NCBI GenBank assembly: GCA_902803585.1
Contig: CADCQO010000197.1
Coordinates: forward strand, 1 to 6,266
Direction: 5' to 3'
DNA from: an uncultured Ruminococcus sp.
GTDB lineage: Bacteria; Bacillota; Clostridia; Oscillospirales; Acutalibacteraceae
DNA length: 6,266 nucleotides
Part shown: positions 1-6,116 of the stretch, piece after piece
Numbering within the stretch: the first letter of the stretch is position 1
How the letters are laid out: each line of letters starts with the position of its first letter
Position numbers and translations under genes: made by a program
Notes under the pieces: model-generated
Databases searched by the model: none
The model's input: the letters and a program-made list of their open reading frames with translations, nothing else
What the model was told of the DNA's origin: nothing

Positions 1-1322
1 ACAGCAAAGCTTCCGGCGGTGAAGGTGCTTACACCTATGCGGCCAATATCAGCAGCAACAACGGCGGCAGCTTTACGACTCTGAGAGATTATGCTGCTGA
101 TTCCGCTATTACATTCGTTCCTGAAAAGTCCGGCACTTATATTCTCCGTTCCTTCGTCAAGGACAGCAACGGTACTGTCACCTCCAAAGACTTTACAGTT
201 ACTGTCAAGGCAGCTGCGCTCGTCAATAAGTCTGAGATTTCCGAAACCGATATCATGATCGGCACTCCCATTACCGTTGACTGCAAAGCGGAAGGCGGTG
301 AAGGTGAGTACCAGTATCAAGTGCTTTATCAGAAGTACGGCGATCAGAACTGGTCTACTGTTCAGCAATACAGCACGAATGCTGCTGTTACTATTAACCT
401 TGCCAGTGCAGGCACATATTCAGTTGTTGTCAACGTCAAGGACGGCAACGGCGCAACTGCTTCTGCGGTCTTCTCTGTAAACGTAAAATACCTGCTGAGC
501 AATGCTTCTTCCATTTCCGCTGCTGCTGTCAAGGCAGGCGAAAGCGTTAATGTAAACTGCAGTGCTTCCGGCGGTACAGGCAGCTATGTCTACACCGTCA
601 GATACCAGCCTGAAGGCGGTGAATGGGAGTATGTACAGCAGTACGACACTAAAGAAACAGTTGAAATTCCGTTTACTGCTGCCGGCACTTACAGCATTGT
701 TGTTATCGTAAGAGATGATGACTTTGTTGAAGCATCCAAGACTTTCACCGTTACTGTTGAATCAGATGCACTGAAGAATGAGTCCACTCTTTCCAAGACT
801 ACTATCACACTGGGTGAAACCGTTACTGTCACAGGCAAGGCAAGCGGCGGCACTGCTCCCTATACCTACGCTGTACAGTACAAGAAAGCCTCTGTTACAA
901 GCTGGACGACTGCTCAGGCATTCAAGGAAAATAATGTCATCAAGCTGAAACTCCTTGCAGCTGTGAAATACAATGTCTGCGTGAAAGTAAAGGACAGCAA
1001 GGGCACTATTGCAAAGCTGTATTTCACCGTTAACGTTGTTAAGCCGCTGGAGAATAATTCTACCTTGTCCGCTGAAACCATCAAGAAGGGTGAAACCATT
1101 ACCGCTGAAGGTAAAGCAGCAGGCGGCACAGCTCCGTATCTTTATGGTGTTTACTACAAGAAGCAGTCTTCTGAAACATGGACATCCGCACAGTCTTACA
1201 AGTCCCAGAGCACTGTTAATATCAAACCCGCTGCGGCTGTAAAATATGCTATCTGCATCAAAGTAAAGGACAGCACCGGCAAGATTGTGAAGAGATATTT
1301 TGTTCTCACCGTTACTAAGTAA
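1..1322 (+). CDS. Secreted/surface protein of triple-tyrosine (Y_Y_Y-like) repeats, 3' fragment
   Basis: The reading frame is open from the first full codon at base 3 to the TAA at 1320-1322, so the true start lies upstream; the internal ATG at 255 is not a credible start because repeat-coding sequence continues before it. About 439 residues are visible: one partial and four full beta-sandwich-type repeats of about 92 residues. Each carries a Gly-Gly turn, a Y-x-Y-x-x-x-Y strand, a conserved Trp about ten residues on, an (A)GTY or AVKY strand and a V-K-D-(S/G)-x-G turn, ending in F-x-V-x-V. This pattern matches proteins annotated as 'triple tyrosine motif-containing'. Such repeats are usually exported and act as spacers or binding modules. 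No anchor follows: the protein ends directly after the last repeat strand (TVTK). Any signal peptide or catalytic domain would be upstream. The downstream gene carries the same repeats. Family assignment is fairly safe; function is unknown. Confidence 0.85.
   Translation, partial: SKASGGEGAYTYAANISSNNGGSFTTLRDYAADSAITFVPEKSGTYILRSFVKDSNGTVTSKDFTVTVKAAALVNKSEISETDIMIGTPITVDCKAEGGEGEYQYQVLYQKYGDQNWSTVQQYSTNAAVTINLASAGTYSVVVNVKDGNGATASAVFSVNVKYLLSNASSISAAAVKAGESVNVNCSASGGTGSYVYTVRYQPEGGEWEYVQQYDTKETVEIPFTAAGTYSIVVIVRDDDFVEASKTFTVTVESDALKNESTLSKTTITLGETVTVTGKASGGTAPYTYAVQYKKASVTSWTTAQAFKENNVIKLKLLAAVKYNVCVKVKDSKGTIAKLYFTVNVVKPLENNSTLSAETIKKGETITAEGKAAGGTAPYLYGVYYKKQSSETWTSAQSYKSQSTVNIKPAAAVKYAICIKVKDSTGKIVKRYFVLTVTK
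3..1319 (+). repeat. Five protein-coding repeat units with exact 276-nt period
   Basis: Aligning on the L-x-N-x-S-x-(I/L)-S start motif places unit starts at 219, 495, 771 and 1047, each exactly 276 nt (92 residues) apart. A partial unit precedes 219 and the last unit ends 91 residues after its start, at the stop codon. The DNA of the units has diverged, so the period is visible mainly in protein. Units 1-3 have a (S/A)GTY strand, whereas units 4-5 have AAVKY followed by a lysine-rich KVKDS turn, the form shared with the next gene. Confidence 0.85.
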
Positions 1323-1364
1323 CCTGACCGTTATCAGGTAACCTTACCGTTACTGAGTAACCTG
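1308..1364 (+). repeat. Three-copy 19-bp tandem repeat across the stop codon
   Basis: Three head-to-tail 19-bp copies lie at 1308-1326, 1327-1345 and 1346-1364, with copy 1 being ACCGTTACTAAGTAACCTG. Copy 3 differs from copy 1 at one position and copy 2 at four. Copy 1 contains the last three codons and the stop of the repeat protein. Each copy has a 13-nt inverted core such as GTTACTAAGTAAC. The array sits just before the terminator hairpin. Confidence 0.9.
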
Positions 1365-1370
1365 ACAGCT

Positions 1371-1405
1371 TCACCGCACAGATACACGCTGTGCGGTGAT
1401 TTTTT
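1371..1405 (+). terminator. Intrinsic terminator after the repeat protein
   Basis: A perfect 11-bp stem pairs TCACCGCACAG (1371-1381) with CTGTGCGGTGA (1389-1399) around a 7-nt loop and is followed directly by six T residues (1400-1405). It ends the transcript of the upstream gene before the promoter at 1445. Confidence 0.93.
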
Positions 1406-1444
1406 GGGGGATTTTGCGAAGTGCATAATATTTCGTCACAGATA

Positions 1445-1473
1445 TTGACTATTTTATGCGGTTTGGTTATAAT
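1445..1473 (+). promoter_or_regulatory. Sigma-A type promoter of the transglutaminase-sir2 unit
   Basis: The -35 element TTGACT (1445-1450) and the -10 element TATAAT (1468-1473) are separated by 17 bases, one mismatch from consensus overall. Transcription would start near 1480, about 30 bases before the ATG at 1510. An ATG at 1456 lies inside the promoter and so cannot be the start. Confidence 0.85.
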
Positions 1474-1509
1474 GAAGGTAATCAGAACTTTAGAAGGAGT
1501 TTTTTTTGT

Positions 1510-3225
1510 ATGGAAAACAAAAGTATGAAAAGCAGGATGCTGACGGTAATGCTTTCTGTGCTGTTCCTGCTTGCAGGAGTCGTTTCACTGAATGCGGCGG
1601 CCGTACCGGAAGTTTTGGCGGCGGGAGTTACTACCATTCAGATGGACGCATCGCTGAGTCAAACGGTTATCACCAAAGGGGAAAGCGTGACCGTTTACGG
1701 TTCCAAAAGCGGTAATCGTGGTTATTTGTATGCCTACTATTACAAAAAGCAAACTGCTCAAAAATGGTCAACCATCAAGGGTTACAGCACACAGACCTCT
1801 GTTTCTATTACGCCTGCTGCAGCAGTGGTGTATAACGTCAGAGTAGATGCCAAAGATGGTACAGGAAGAATTTTACAGAAAGTGTTTACACTGCGTGTGA
1901 ATCCTGCGCTGACGAATGAAAGCAGCATCAGCCAGAATGTCATTACCAAAGGAAACAGTGTAACGCTGACAGGTGCGGCAAAAGGCGGTGTCGGCAGTTA
2001 CAGCTATGCTTATTATGTGAAGAAGGCAAGTACAACCGCTTGGTCTGCTCTCAGCAAGTACAGTGACACCACGACGGTGACCTTCAAGCCTGCTGCGGCT
2101 GTGAATTACGATGTGATGATCAAGGTAAAGGACAGCAAAGGAAGTGTCGAAAAAAAGACCTTTGAGCTGCGTGTTTTGCCCAAACTGGTGAATAAATCCT
2201 CCGTTTCTTCAACAAGCGTATCGGTAGGGGACGTAGTTGTATTAAAAGGTGCGGCAAGCGGCGGCAGCGGTAAGTATACCTATTCGTATTCTTACAAATC
2301 AGGCTCTTATCCGACATGGCTGGTGATGAAGGGTTATAGCAATACTCGTGAGTTGTCCTGCGATATGGAGCTTGCGGGGAAAATCACGTTACTTGTCAAG
2401 GTAAAGGACAGTGAGGGAAATGTAGCGTCCAAAACCTTTACAGTGACGGTATCCGACAGCAGTATTGATAACAAGGCGGATGCTGTATTGAATACGATCA
2501 TCACAGCAGGCATGACAGAGTATGATAAAGTGAAGGCAATCCATGACTGGCTGGTCAATAATGTAGAGTATGATTCATCAGGATATGAAACAGGCAATAT
2601 CGCTGACACTTCCTATACCGCAGAAGGCGTACTGGATACAAGGATAGGTGTGTGTGACGGTTATGCAAGAGCCTTTTTGCTTCTGGCAGAACGTGCAGGA
2701 CTGGAGGCAAACCGTGTCATAGGCGTTGCGGCAGGGTCGTCAGGAACAGCGGAAAATCACGCATGGAATCAGGTAAAAGTGGACGGCAAGTGGTACAATA
2801 TAGATGTAACATGGGACGATCCGATGGTTTCTGAAAATTACGGGGATAATCTTTGTTACAATTATTTCTTAGTACCCGACAGCGTTATTGATAAGGATCA
2901 TGTGGCACAGTCCGCTAAAAACGCTTGTACTGCCCCACAGCCGACAGAAAAGCTGATACCGGTTCTTTTGGAAGAAGAACGCAGTGCTGCTGCGAATACA
3001 TCACTTTGTGAGAGCGAAAACGAATTGAAAACCAAAGTTTCGCAGATCAATGTAAATTTCAGCAATAACTTTGTCATGATCGTTAAAACAGACCTTTCTC
3101 AGAAGGAAGTGCTGCAGATCGTGGACGATAATATGCCCAGAGGTGTCTACAAATACAATTACGGCGCAAGAGCATGGAAACTGAACGGCTATATAAAGGT
3201 CACCATACAAATCAAAGTGGCATAG
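1510..3225 (+). CDS. Secreted transglutaminase-like protein with three triple-tyrosine repeats
   Basis: Start is set at 1510 by an AGAAGGAG ribosome binding site at 1492-1499 and by the promoter, giving 571 residues. A signal peptide (hydrophobic stretch about 10-31, likely cut near VLA-A at 37) is followed by three repeats starting near residues 43, 134 and 226, the same kind as in the upstream protein. A transglutaminase-like (papain-fold) domain spans about 325-445: WLVNNVEY, then Cys382 in GVCDGYARAF, His417 in ENHAW, and Asp432 in NIDVTWDD. The Cys-His-Asp triad is complete, so an active cysteine enzyme is expected, acting outside the membrane as a peptidase, amidase or crosslinker; the sequence does not say which. 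Residues about 445-571 form an additional domain I do not recognise, ending in a beta-rich segment. No sortase motif or transmembrane anchor is visible. The sir2 gene begins 19 bases after the stop. Confidence 0.9.
   Translation: MENKSMKSRMLTVMLSVLFLLAGVVSLNAAAVPEVLAAGVTTIQMDASLSQTVITKGESVTVYGSKSGNRGYLYAYYYKKQTAQKWSTIKGYSTQTSVSITPAAAVVYNVRVDAKDGTGRILQKVFTLRVNPALTNESSISQNVITKGNSVTLTGAAKGGVGSYSYAYYVKKASTTAWSALSKYSDTTTVTFKPAAAVNYDVMIKVKDSKGSVEKKTFELRVLPKLVNKSSVSSTSVSVGDVVVLKGAASGGSGKYTYSYSYKSGSYPTWLVMKGYSNTRELSCDMELAGKITLLVKVKDSEGNVASKTFTVTVSDSSIDNKADAVLNTIITAGMTEYDKVKAIHDWLVNNVEYDSSGYETGNIADTSYTAEGVLDTRIGVCDGYARAFLLLAERAGLEANRVIGVAAGSSGTAENHAWNQVKVDGKWYNIDVTWDDPMVSENYGDNLCYNYFLVPDSVIDKDHVAQSAKNACTAPQPTEKLIPVLLEEERSAAANTSLCESENELKTKVSQINVNFSNNFVMIVKTDLSQKEVLQIVDDNMPRGVYKYNYGARAWKLNGYIKVTIQIKVA
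1636..2460 (+). repeat. Three protein-coding repeats shared with the upstream gene
   Basis: Units begin at about 1636, 1909 and 2185. The second to third spacing is exactly 276 nt (92 residues), equal to the period in the upstream gene, and the first unit is one residue shorter around its glycine turn. The Y-x-Y strand, the Trp and the V-K-D-S-x-G turn are retained; unit C (residue 226 on) replaces the usual AAVxY strand with AGKIT. Confidence 0.8.
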
Positions 3226-3244
3226 CACAGAAGAGGTGAAAGCG

Positions 3245-3958
3245 ATGTATGAGGAGCTGAAAAAGGTTATTGAACAGAATGACAATATCGTATTTTTCGG
3301 CGGTGCAGGTGTATCGACCGAAAGCGGTATTCCTGATTTCAGAAGCGTAGACGGTCTGTATCATCAGAAGTATAAATATCCTCCTGAAACCATTCTCAGC
3401 CATAGTTTTTTCATGACAAAGACGGCGGACTTTTACGACTTCTATCGTGAAAAGATGATTTGTACAGATGCCAGACCCAACAAAGCGCATATCGCATTGG
3501 CAAAGCTGGAACAGCAGGGCAAGCTGAGGGCTGTTGTCACGCAGAATATTGACGGTCTGCACCAGAAAGCGGGCAGCAGGAAGGTGTATGAACTGCATGG
3601 TTCGGTTCTGCGTAATTACTGCATGAAATGCCGCCGGTTCTATGATATTTCGGCTGTGACAGGTACGGACGGTGTGCCGAAATGTACCTGCGGGGGCATT
3701 ATTAAACCTGATGTGGTGCTGTATGAAGAAGGTCTGGACGATAAGACGGTAGACGGTGCAGTCAGAGCGATTGCAAAGGCAGATGTGCTGATTATCGGCG
3801 GAACTTCGCTGAATGTCTATCCTGCGGCAGGCTTTCTGAATTATTTCGGCGGACACACGATCGTCCTTCTGAATAAGTCGGAAACGATCTATGACAGCAA
3901 AGCTGATATTGTTATCCGTGACCCCATTGGTCAGGTGCTCGGTGAAGTTGTCAGCTGA
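3245..3958 (+). CDS. cobB: Sir2-family NAD-dependent protein deacylase (sirtuin)
   Basis: Removes acetyl or related acyl groups from lysine side chains using NAD, in the cytoplasm. The 237-residue protein has the standard single-domain bacterial length. Motifs occur in order: the NAD-binding GAGVSTESGIPDFRS (from Gly20), TQNIDGLHQ (99-107), catalytic His118 in ELHGS, zinc ligands Cys126/Cys129 (CMKC) and Cys147/Cys149 (CTCGG), then KPDVVLYEE and GTSLNVYPAA (186-195). The second zinc pair is spaced C-x-C rather than C-x-x-C, a variant I believe occurs in other Firmicutes. The ATG at 3245 is chosen because AGAGGTG (3232-3238) is a well-placed ribosome binding site; an in-frame GTG at 3236 overlaps that site. 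The gene lies 19 bases after the transglutaminase-like gene and shares its transcript, ended by the terminator at 3987. The symbol is by family; substrates are not deducible. Confidence 0.96.
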   Translation: MYEELKKVIEQNDNIVFFGGAGVSTESGIPDFRSVDGLYHQKYKYPPETILSHSFFMTKTADFYDFYREKMICTDARPNKAHIALAKLEQQGKLRAVVTQNIDGLHQKAGSRKVYELHGSVLRNYCMKCRRFYDISAVTGTDGVPKCTCGGIIKPDVVLYEEGLDDKTVDGAVRAIAKADVLIIGGTSLNVYPAAGFLNYFGGHTIVLLNKSETIYDSKADIVIRDPIGQVLGEVVS

Positions 3959-3986
3959 AACGAAAACAGAATATTCTGAGCAAAGA

Positions 3987-4016
3987 CGGGGTTGCCTTCG
4001 GGCAATCCCGCTTTTT
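3987..4016 (+). terminator. Intrinsic terminator after sir2
   Basis: CGGGGTTGCC (3987-3996) pairs with GGCAATCCCG (4001-4010) over ten positions with one G-U, capped by a stable C(UUCG)G tetraloop and followed by five T residues (4012-4016). It lies 28 bases after the sir2 stop and closes the two-gene unit. Confidence 0.93.
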
Positions 4017-4019
4017 GAT

Positions 4020-4048
4020 TTGACAGAAGCCGGTTTTTGTAATATGAT
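4020..4048 (+). promoter_or_regulatory. Sigma-A type promoter of the pyridoxal kinase gene
   Basis: A perfect -35 TTGACA (4020-4025) and a -10 TATGAT (4043-4048) are separated by 17 bases. Transcription would start near 4055, giving a leader of about 84 nt before the ATG at 4139, longer than the leader of the transglutaminase gene. Confidence 0.85.
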
Positions 4049-4049
4049 A

Positions 4050-4141
4050 GGGGTGCATATCACGGCAGTCGGGCTTGTTCCGGTACAACTGACCGCTGAC
4101 AGAGGTGTGACCTGAAACGGGAAAGGGTAGGGGAAGATATG
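4050..4141 (+). promoter_or_regulatory. Leader of pyridoxal kinase gene, possible structured RNA (tentative)
   Basis: The leader can form a hairpin: CAG (4066-4068) with CTG (4089-4091) and TTGT (4075-4078) with ACAA (4085-4088). In addition, CATATC (4056-4061) is complementary to GATATG (4136-4141), which contains the start codon. Short motifs GGGGTGC (4050-4056), GCTGA (4095-4099), ACCTGA (4110-4115) and GTAGGGGAAG (4127-4136) occur in the order seen in thiamine pyrophosphate (TPP) aptamers, but the ACCC strand of helix P2 and the P5 hairpin are missing. The predicted transcription start (about 4055) would also cut off most of GGGGTGC. The ribosome binding site AGGGG (4129-4133) lies at its end. 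I do not claim a known riboswitch here. Confidence 0.3.
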
Positions 4142-4966
4142 ACGGAAAAAAGACAGAAGAGAATGGCAGTGGTAAACGATTTTTCGGGTTTCGGAAGATG
4201 TTCGCTCATGGTGTCCGTGCCGATTATTTCTGCGATGAAAATACAGTGCTGTGCGATGCCGACCGCTGTTTTGTCAAATCATACCGGATATGACGATTTT
4301 TTCTTCGATGATTACACAGACAAAATGCGTCCATACTATGAAAAGTGGCAGAAGCTCGGACTGCATTTTGACGGCATTTATACAGGCTTTCTTGGTTCGG
4401 TGCGTCAGGTGGCAATTGTGGAGGAATTTATTGGCTGTTTTGCAGAAAAAGATACGGCTATCATTGTGGACCCTGTTATGGGCGATAACGGCAGACCATA
4501 CGCAACGATCGACAAAGCCCTTTGTGAAGAACTCCGCAAGCTGATTCCTCTGTCGTCCATTCTGACACCCAATCTGACAGAAGCCTGTCTGCTGTCAGGT
4601 GCAGCGTATCATGATACACCTTTCAGTGAAAAAGAGCTGATGGAAATTGCCGATCGTCTGCGGACGGCAGGTGCCCGCTATCTGGTCATTACCGGTATCA
4701 CGGACGGTGAGGACATCTGTGATTTCGTGAGCTGTCCTGATGGTACTTGTGAACTGCTCAGACAGCCCATTTCCGGTACACCCCATGCGGGAACAGGCGA
4801 TGTATTTGCGTCTGTTATTGCGGCAGATGCCGTGAACGGCGTGAATTTTGTTGATTCGGTGAAAAAAGCCTCCGCCTTTGTGGGTCAGGCAATCCGTCTT
4901 TCTGATCAACTGCATATTCCCTCCACAGACGGCGTATGCTTTGAAGAAATCCTTTGTACCCTTTAG
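4139..4966 (+). CDS. pdxY: Pyridoxal/pyridoxamine kinase (PLP salvage)
   Basis: Phosphorylates pyridoxal, pyridoxamine or pyridoxine with ATP in the vitamin B6 salvage pathway, in the cytoplasm. At 275 residues it has the usual length of the ribokinase-like PdxK/PdxY family. The N-terminus carries the family signature NDFSGFGRCSL (13-23), followed by AMPTAVLSNHTGY for the substrate pocket, DPVMGDNG (111-118), TPNLTEACLL, and the anion-hole/catalytic GTGD with Asp221. These point to the pyridoxamine kinase branch rather than ThiD, which shares the fold. AGGGG (4129-4133) five bases before ATG 4139 supports the start; a downstream ATG at 4163 is possible but would remove only the charged leader peptide. 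The gene has its own promoter and appears monocistronic. Family certain; exact vitamer preference not readable. Confidence 0.94.
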   Translation: MTEKRQKRMAVVNDFSGFGRCSLMVSVPIISAMKIQCCAMPTAVLSNHTGYDDFFFDDYTDKMRPYYEKWQKLGLHFDGIYTGFLGSVRQVAIVEEFIGCFAEKDTAIIVDPVMGDNGRPYATIDKALCEELRKLIPLSSILTPNLTEACLLSGAAYHDTPFSEKELMEIADRLRTAGARYLVITGITDGEDICDFVSCPDGTCELLRQPISGTPHAGTGDVFASVIAADAVNGVNFVDSVKKASAFVGQAIRLSDQLHIPSTDGVCFEEILCTL

Positions 4967-4987
4967 GAAAAGACCGATCATGCCTGT

Positions 4988-5042
4988 ACAGCAGGACAAA
5001 AGCTGGCTGTTCCCGTTATTTCTCCTTTCAGCAGGAGATTTA
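4988..5042 (+). terminator. Weak terminator-like hairpins after the pyridoxal kinase gene
   Basis: Two modest hairpins occur. ACAG/CAG (4988-4994) pairs with CTG/CTGT (5003-5010) with one bulge, and TCTCCT (5021-5026) pairs with AGGAGA (5033-5038) around a 6-nt loop, followed by only three to four T residues. Neither is a strong intrinsic terminator, so readthrough into the next gene is possible. Confidence 0.3.
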
Positions 5043-5060
5043 TGGTTATAATGAACATAA

Positions 5061-5144
5061 TAGAAAGAAAAAAGCGAAAAATAGTCTAAAAAAAGCAGAA
5101 AAATAAAAAACGTGTTGTCAATGTGAGGGCGTTTATGGTATGAT
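5061..5144 (+). promoter_or_regulatory. A-rich upstream element and promoter of the membrane protein gene
   Basis: The 50 bases 5061-5110 contain 35 A residues in runs that look like an UP element for RNA polymerase alpha subunits. They abut the -35 TTGTCA (5115-5120), an 18-base spacer and the -10 TATGAT (5139-5144). TG at 5136-5137 one base before the -10 makes it an extended -10 promoter. Transcription would start near 5151. Confidence 0.7.
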
Positions 5145-5203
5145 AAATTCAGAAAAGAAGAAGTTATTGCTGATATCCGGAAGAGTTAGGAATGGGGGAT
5201 ACT

Positions 5204-6058
5204 ATGCAGAAGAAAAAGGGGCTGCTGTGGTTGGTGACAGCAGCTTTGGCGGGAACAATACTGCTGTGCGGCGGCTTGAGTGTCTATGCCGAACCGATCA
5301 ATGAAGCACCCGCAGAAGAACCGTATTATGCCGAACCTGTACCCGCAGAGGAACAACAGGTGGAACCGCCTTCAGAACAGCAAACGGAGTATCCTGCTGT
5401 CCTGCCAGAGCCGGAATTCTCTCCGGAACCTTCTCTGGAATCGGCAGATACAAATATTCCTGATGACACAGTAACGACAGATCAGACACCGGATAATGCC
5501 CCCGTACATCAGGAACCGGAAGACAGCAGCAGTCAGACTGTCTATACTGCTGTGTCGGACATTTCTGTCATAGAGCAATATCCCTATCAGAATCAGCCGA
5601 CTGTACATCAGTATCAGTTTACCTATACGGAACCGTATTATGACGATGTTCGCACGGTTGAAAACAGTTATCAGTACGAACCGGATCATGACACATACGG
5701 TTATATGTATACTGCTGATGAATATGACGATGATAATACAAATACCGCAGAGAGCGAATGGGCGCCTCCGCCGGATACCTCTGCACTGGATATTTCCGGT
5801 TATGAAATTTCGGAGGTTGAAACATTGACTTCTCACGACTGGGAAGATCTGAAAAAAGCACAGAATTCCCGCTTTGAGATGAACCCGACACCGACAGCAC
5901 ATACCAACGGCGCTTTTGCAAAGCTGAAACAGGACAGCAGGGGCGGCAATGATGACTGGGCATTTCTGGTAGGCGGTATTGTGCTGATTTCCTTTGGCAT
6001 TATTGCTATCGGTGTGGTGATCTGGACAAGTATCCGTGTGAAGAAAAAAATGCGCTGA
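5204..6058 (+). CDS. Unrecognised type I membrane protein with acidic Tyr/Pro/Gln-rich ectodomain
   Basis: I do not recognise a family. The 284-residue protein starts with a signal peptide (KKK at 3-5, hydrophobic core 6-26, likely cleaved after SVYA at 29). An ectodomain of about 220 residues follows, first rich in Pro and Glu (30-80), then with 12 tyrosines between residues 126 and 174. From residue 6 to 216 it has no lysine and a single arginine (Arg150), so it is strongly acidic and probably disordered. A transmembrane helix spans about 252-274, and the tail ends RVKKKMR inside. Cys22 does not sit in a proper lipobox. ATG 5204 is preferred because GGGGGA (5194-5199) precedes it; ATG 5192 (four residues longer) is an alternative with only a poor site. 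It has its own promoter. A surface spacer or adhesin-like role is possible but unproven. Confidence 0.8.
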   Translation: MQKKKGLLWLVTAALAGTILLCGGLSVYAEPINEAPAEEPYYAEPVPAEEQQVEPPSEQQTEYPAVLPEPEFSPEPSLESADTNIPDDTVTTDQTPDNAPVHQEPEDSSSQTVYTAVSDISVIEQYPYQNQPTVHQYQFTYTEPYYDDVRTVENSYQYEPDHDTYGYMYTADEYDDDNTNTAESEWAPPPDTSALDISGYEISEVETLTSHDWEDLKKAQNSRFEMNPTPTAHTNGAFAKLKQDSRGGNDDWAFLVGGIVLISFGIIAIGVVIWTSIRVKKKMR

Positions 6059-6109
6059 AACACCCCTGTAAGAGAGGAAACATCATCGTCCCGCTTGCGG
6101 GAGGGTGTT
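6059..6109 (+). other. Candidate structured RNA element upstream of the transketolase gene
   Basis: AACACCC (6059-6065) pairs perfectly with GGGTGTT (6103-6109), enclosing a 23-nt purine-rich strand and a hairpin TCCCG (6089-6093)/CGGGA (6098-6102) with loop CTTG. The two 3' arms are directly adjacent, so the helices could stack coaxially. No T-run follows, so it is not a normal intrinsic terminator. I cannot assign it to a known RNA family. Confidence 0.45.
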
Positions 6110-6116
6110 GATATAG

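Noticed and set aside
255..1322. Complete 355-residue protein starting at ATG 255
   Set aside because: The same frame is open to the left edge and encodes the preceding repeat unit; there is no ribosome binding site before 255.
1456..1509. Upstream ATG extending the transglutaminase-like protein by 18 residues
   Set aside because: The ATG is inside the promoter (between -35 and -10) and the extension would precede the signal peptide; the AGAAGGAG site serves ATG 1510.
3236..3244. GTG start three codons upstream of the sirtuin ATG
   Set aside because: The GTG overlaps the AGAGGTG ribosome binding site that serves ATG 3245.
3212..4063. 283-codon open frame on the minus strand opposite sir2
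   Set aside because: It lies antisense to a clear sirtuin gene, crosses the terminator hairpin, has Arg/His/Phe-rich low-quality composition and no recognisable domain.
5258..5272. Possible lipoprotein lipobox around Cys22 of the membrane protein
   Set aside because: The residue before the cysteine is Leu (ILLC), not Gly/Ala/Ser, and an SVYA-E cleavage site follows.
5372..5902. 176-codon open frame on the minus strand opposite the membrane protein gene
   Set aside because: Its Ile/Arg/Cys-rich translation is the shadow expected opposite Asp/Tyr/Glu-rich coding sequence; no ribosome binding site or domain is seen.
6059..6109. Intrinsic terminator for the membrane protein gene
   Set aside because: Stable pairing is present but no T-run follows either helix, so it is reported as a structured element instead.
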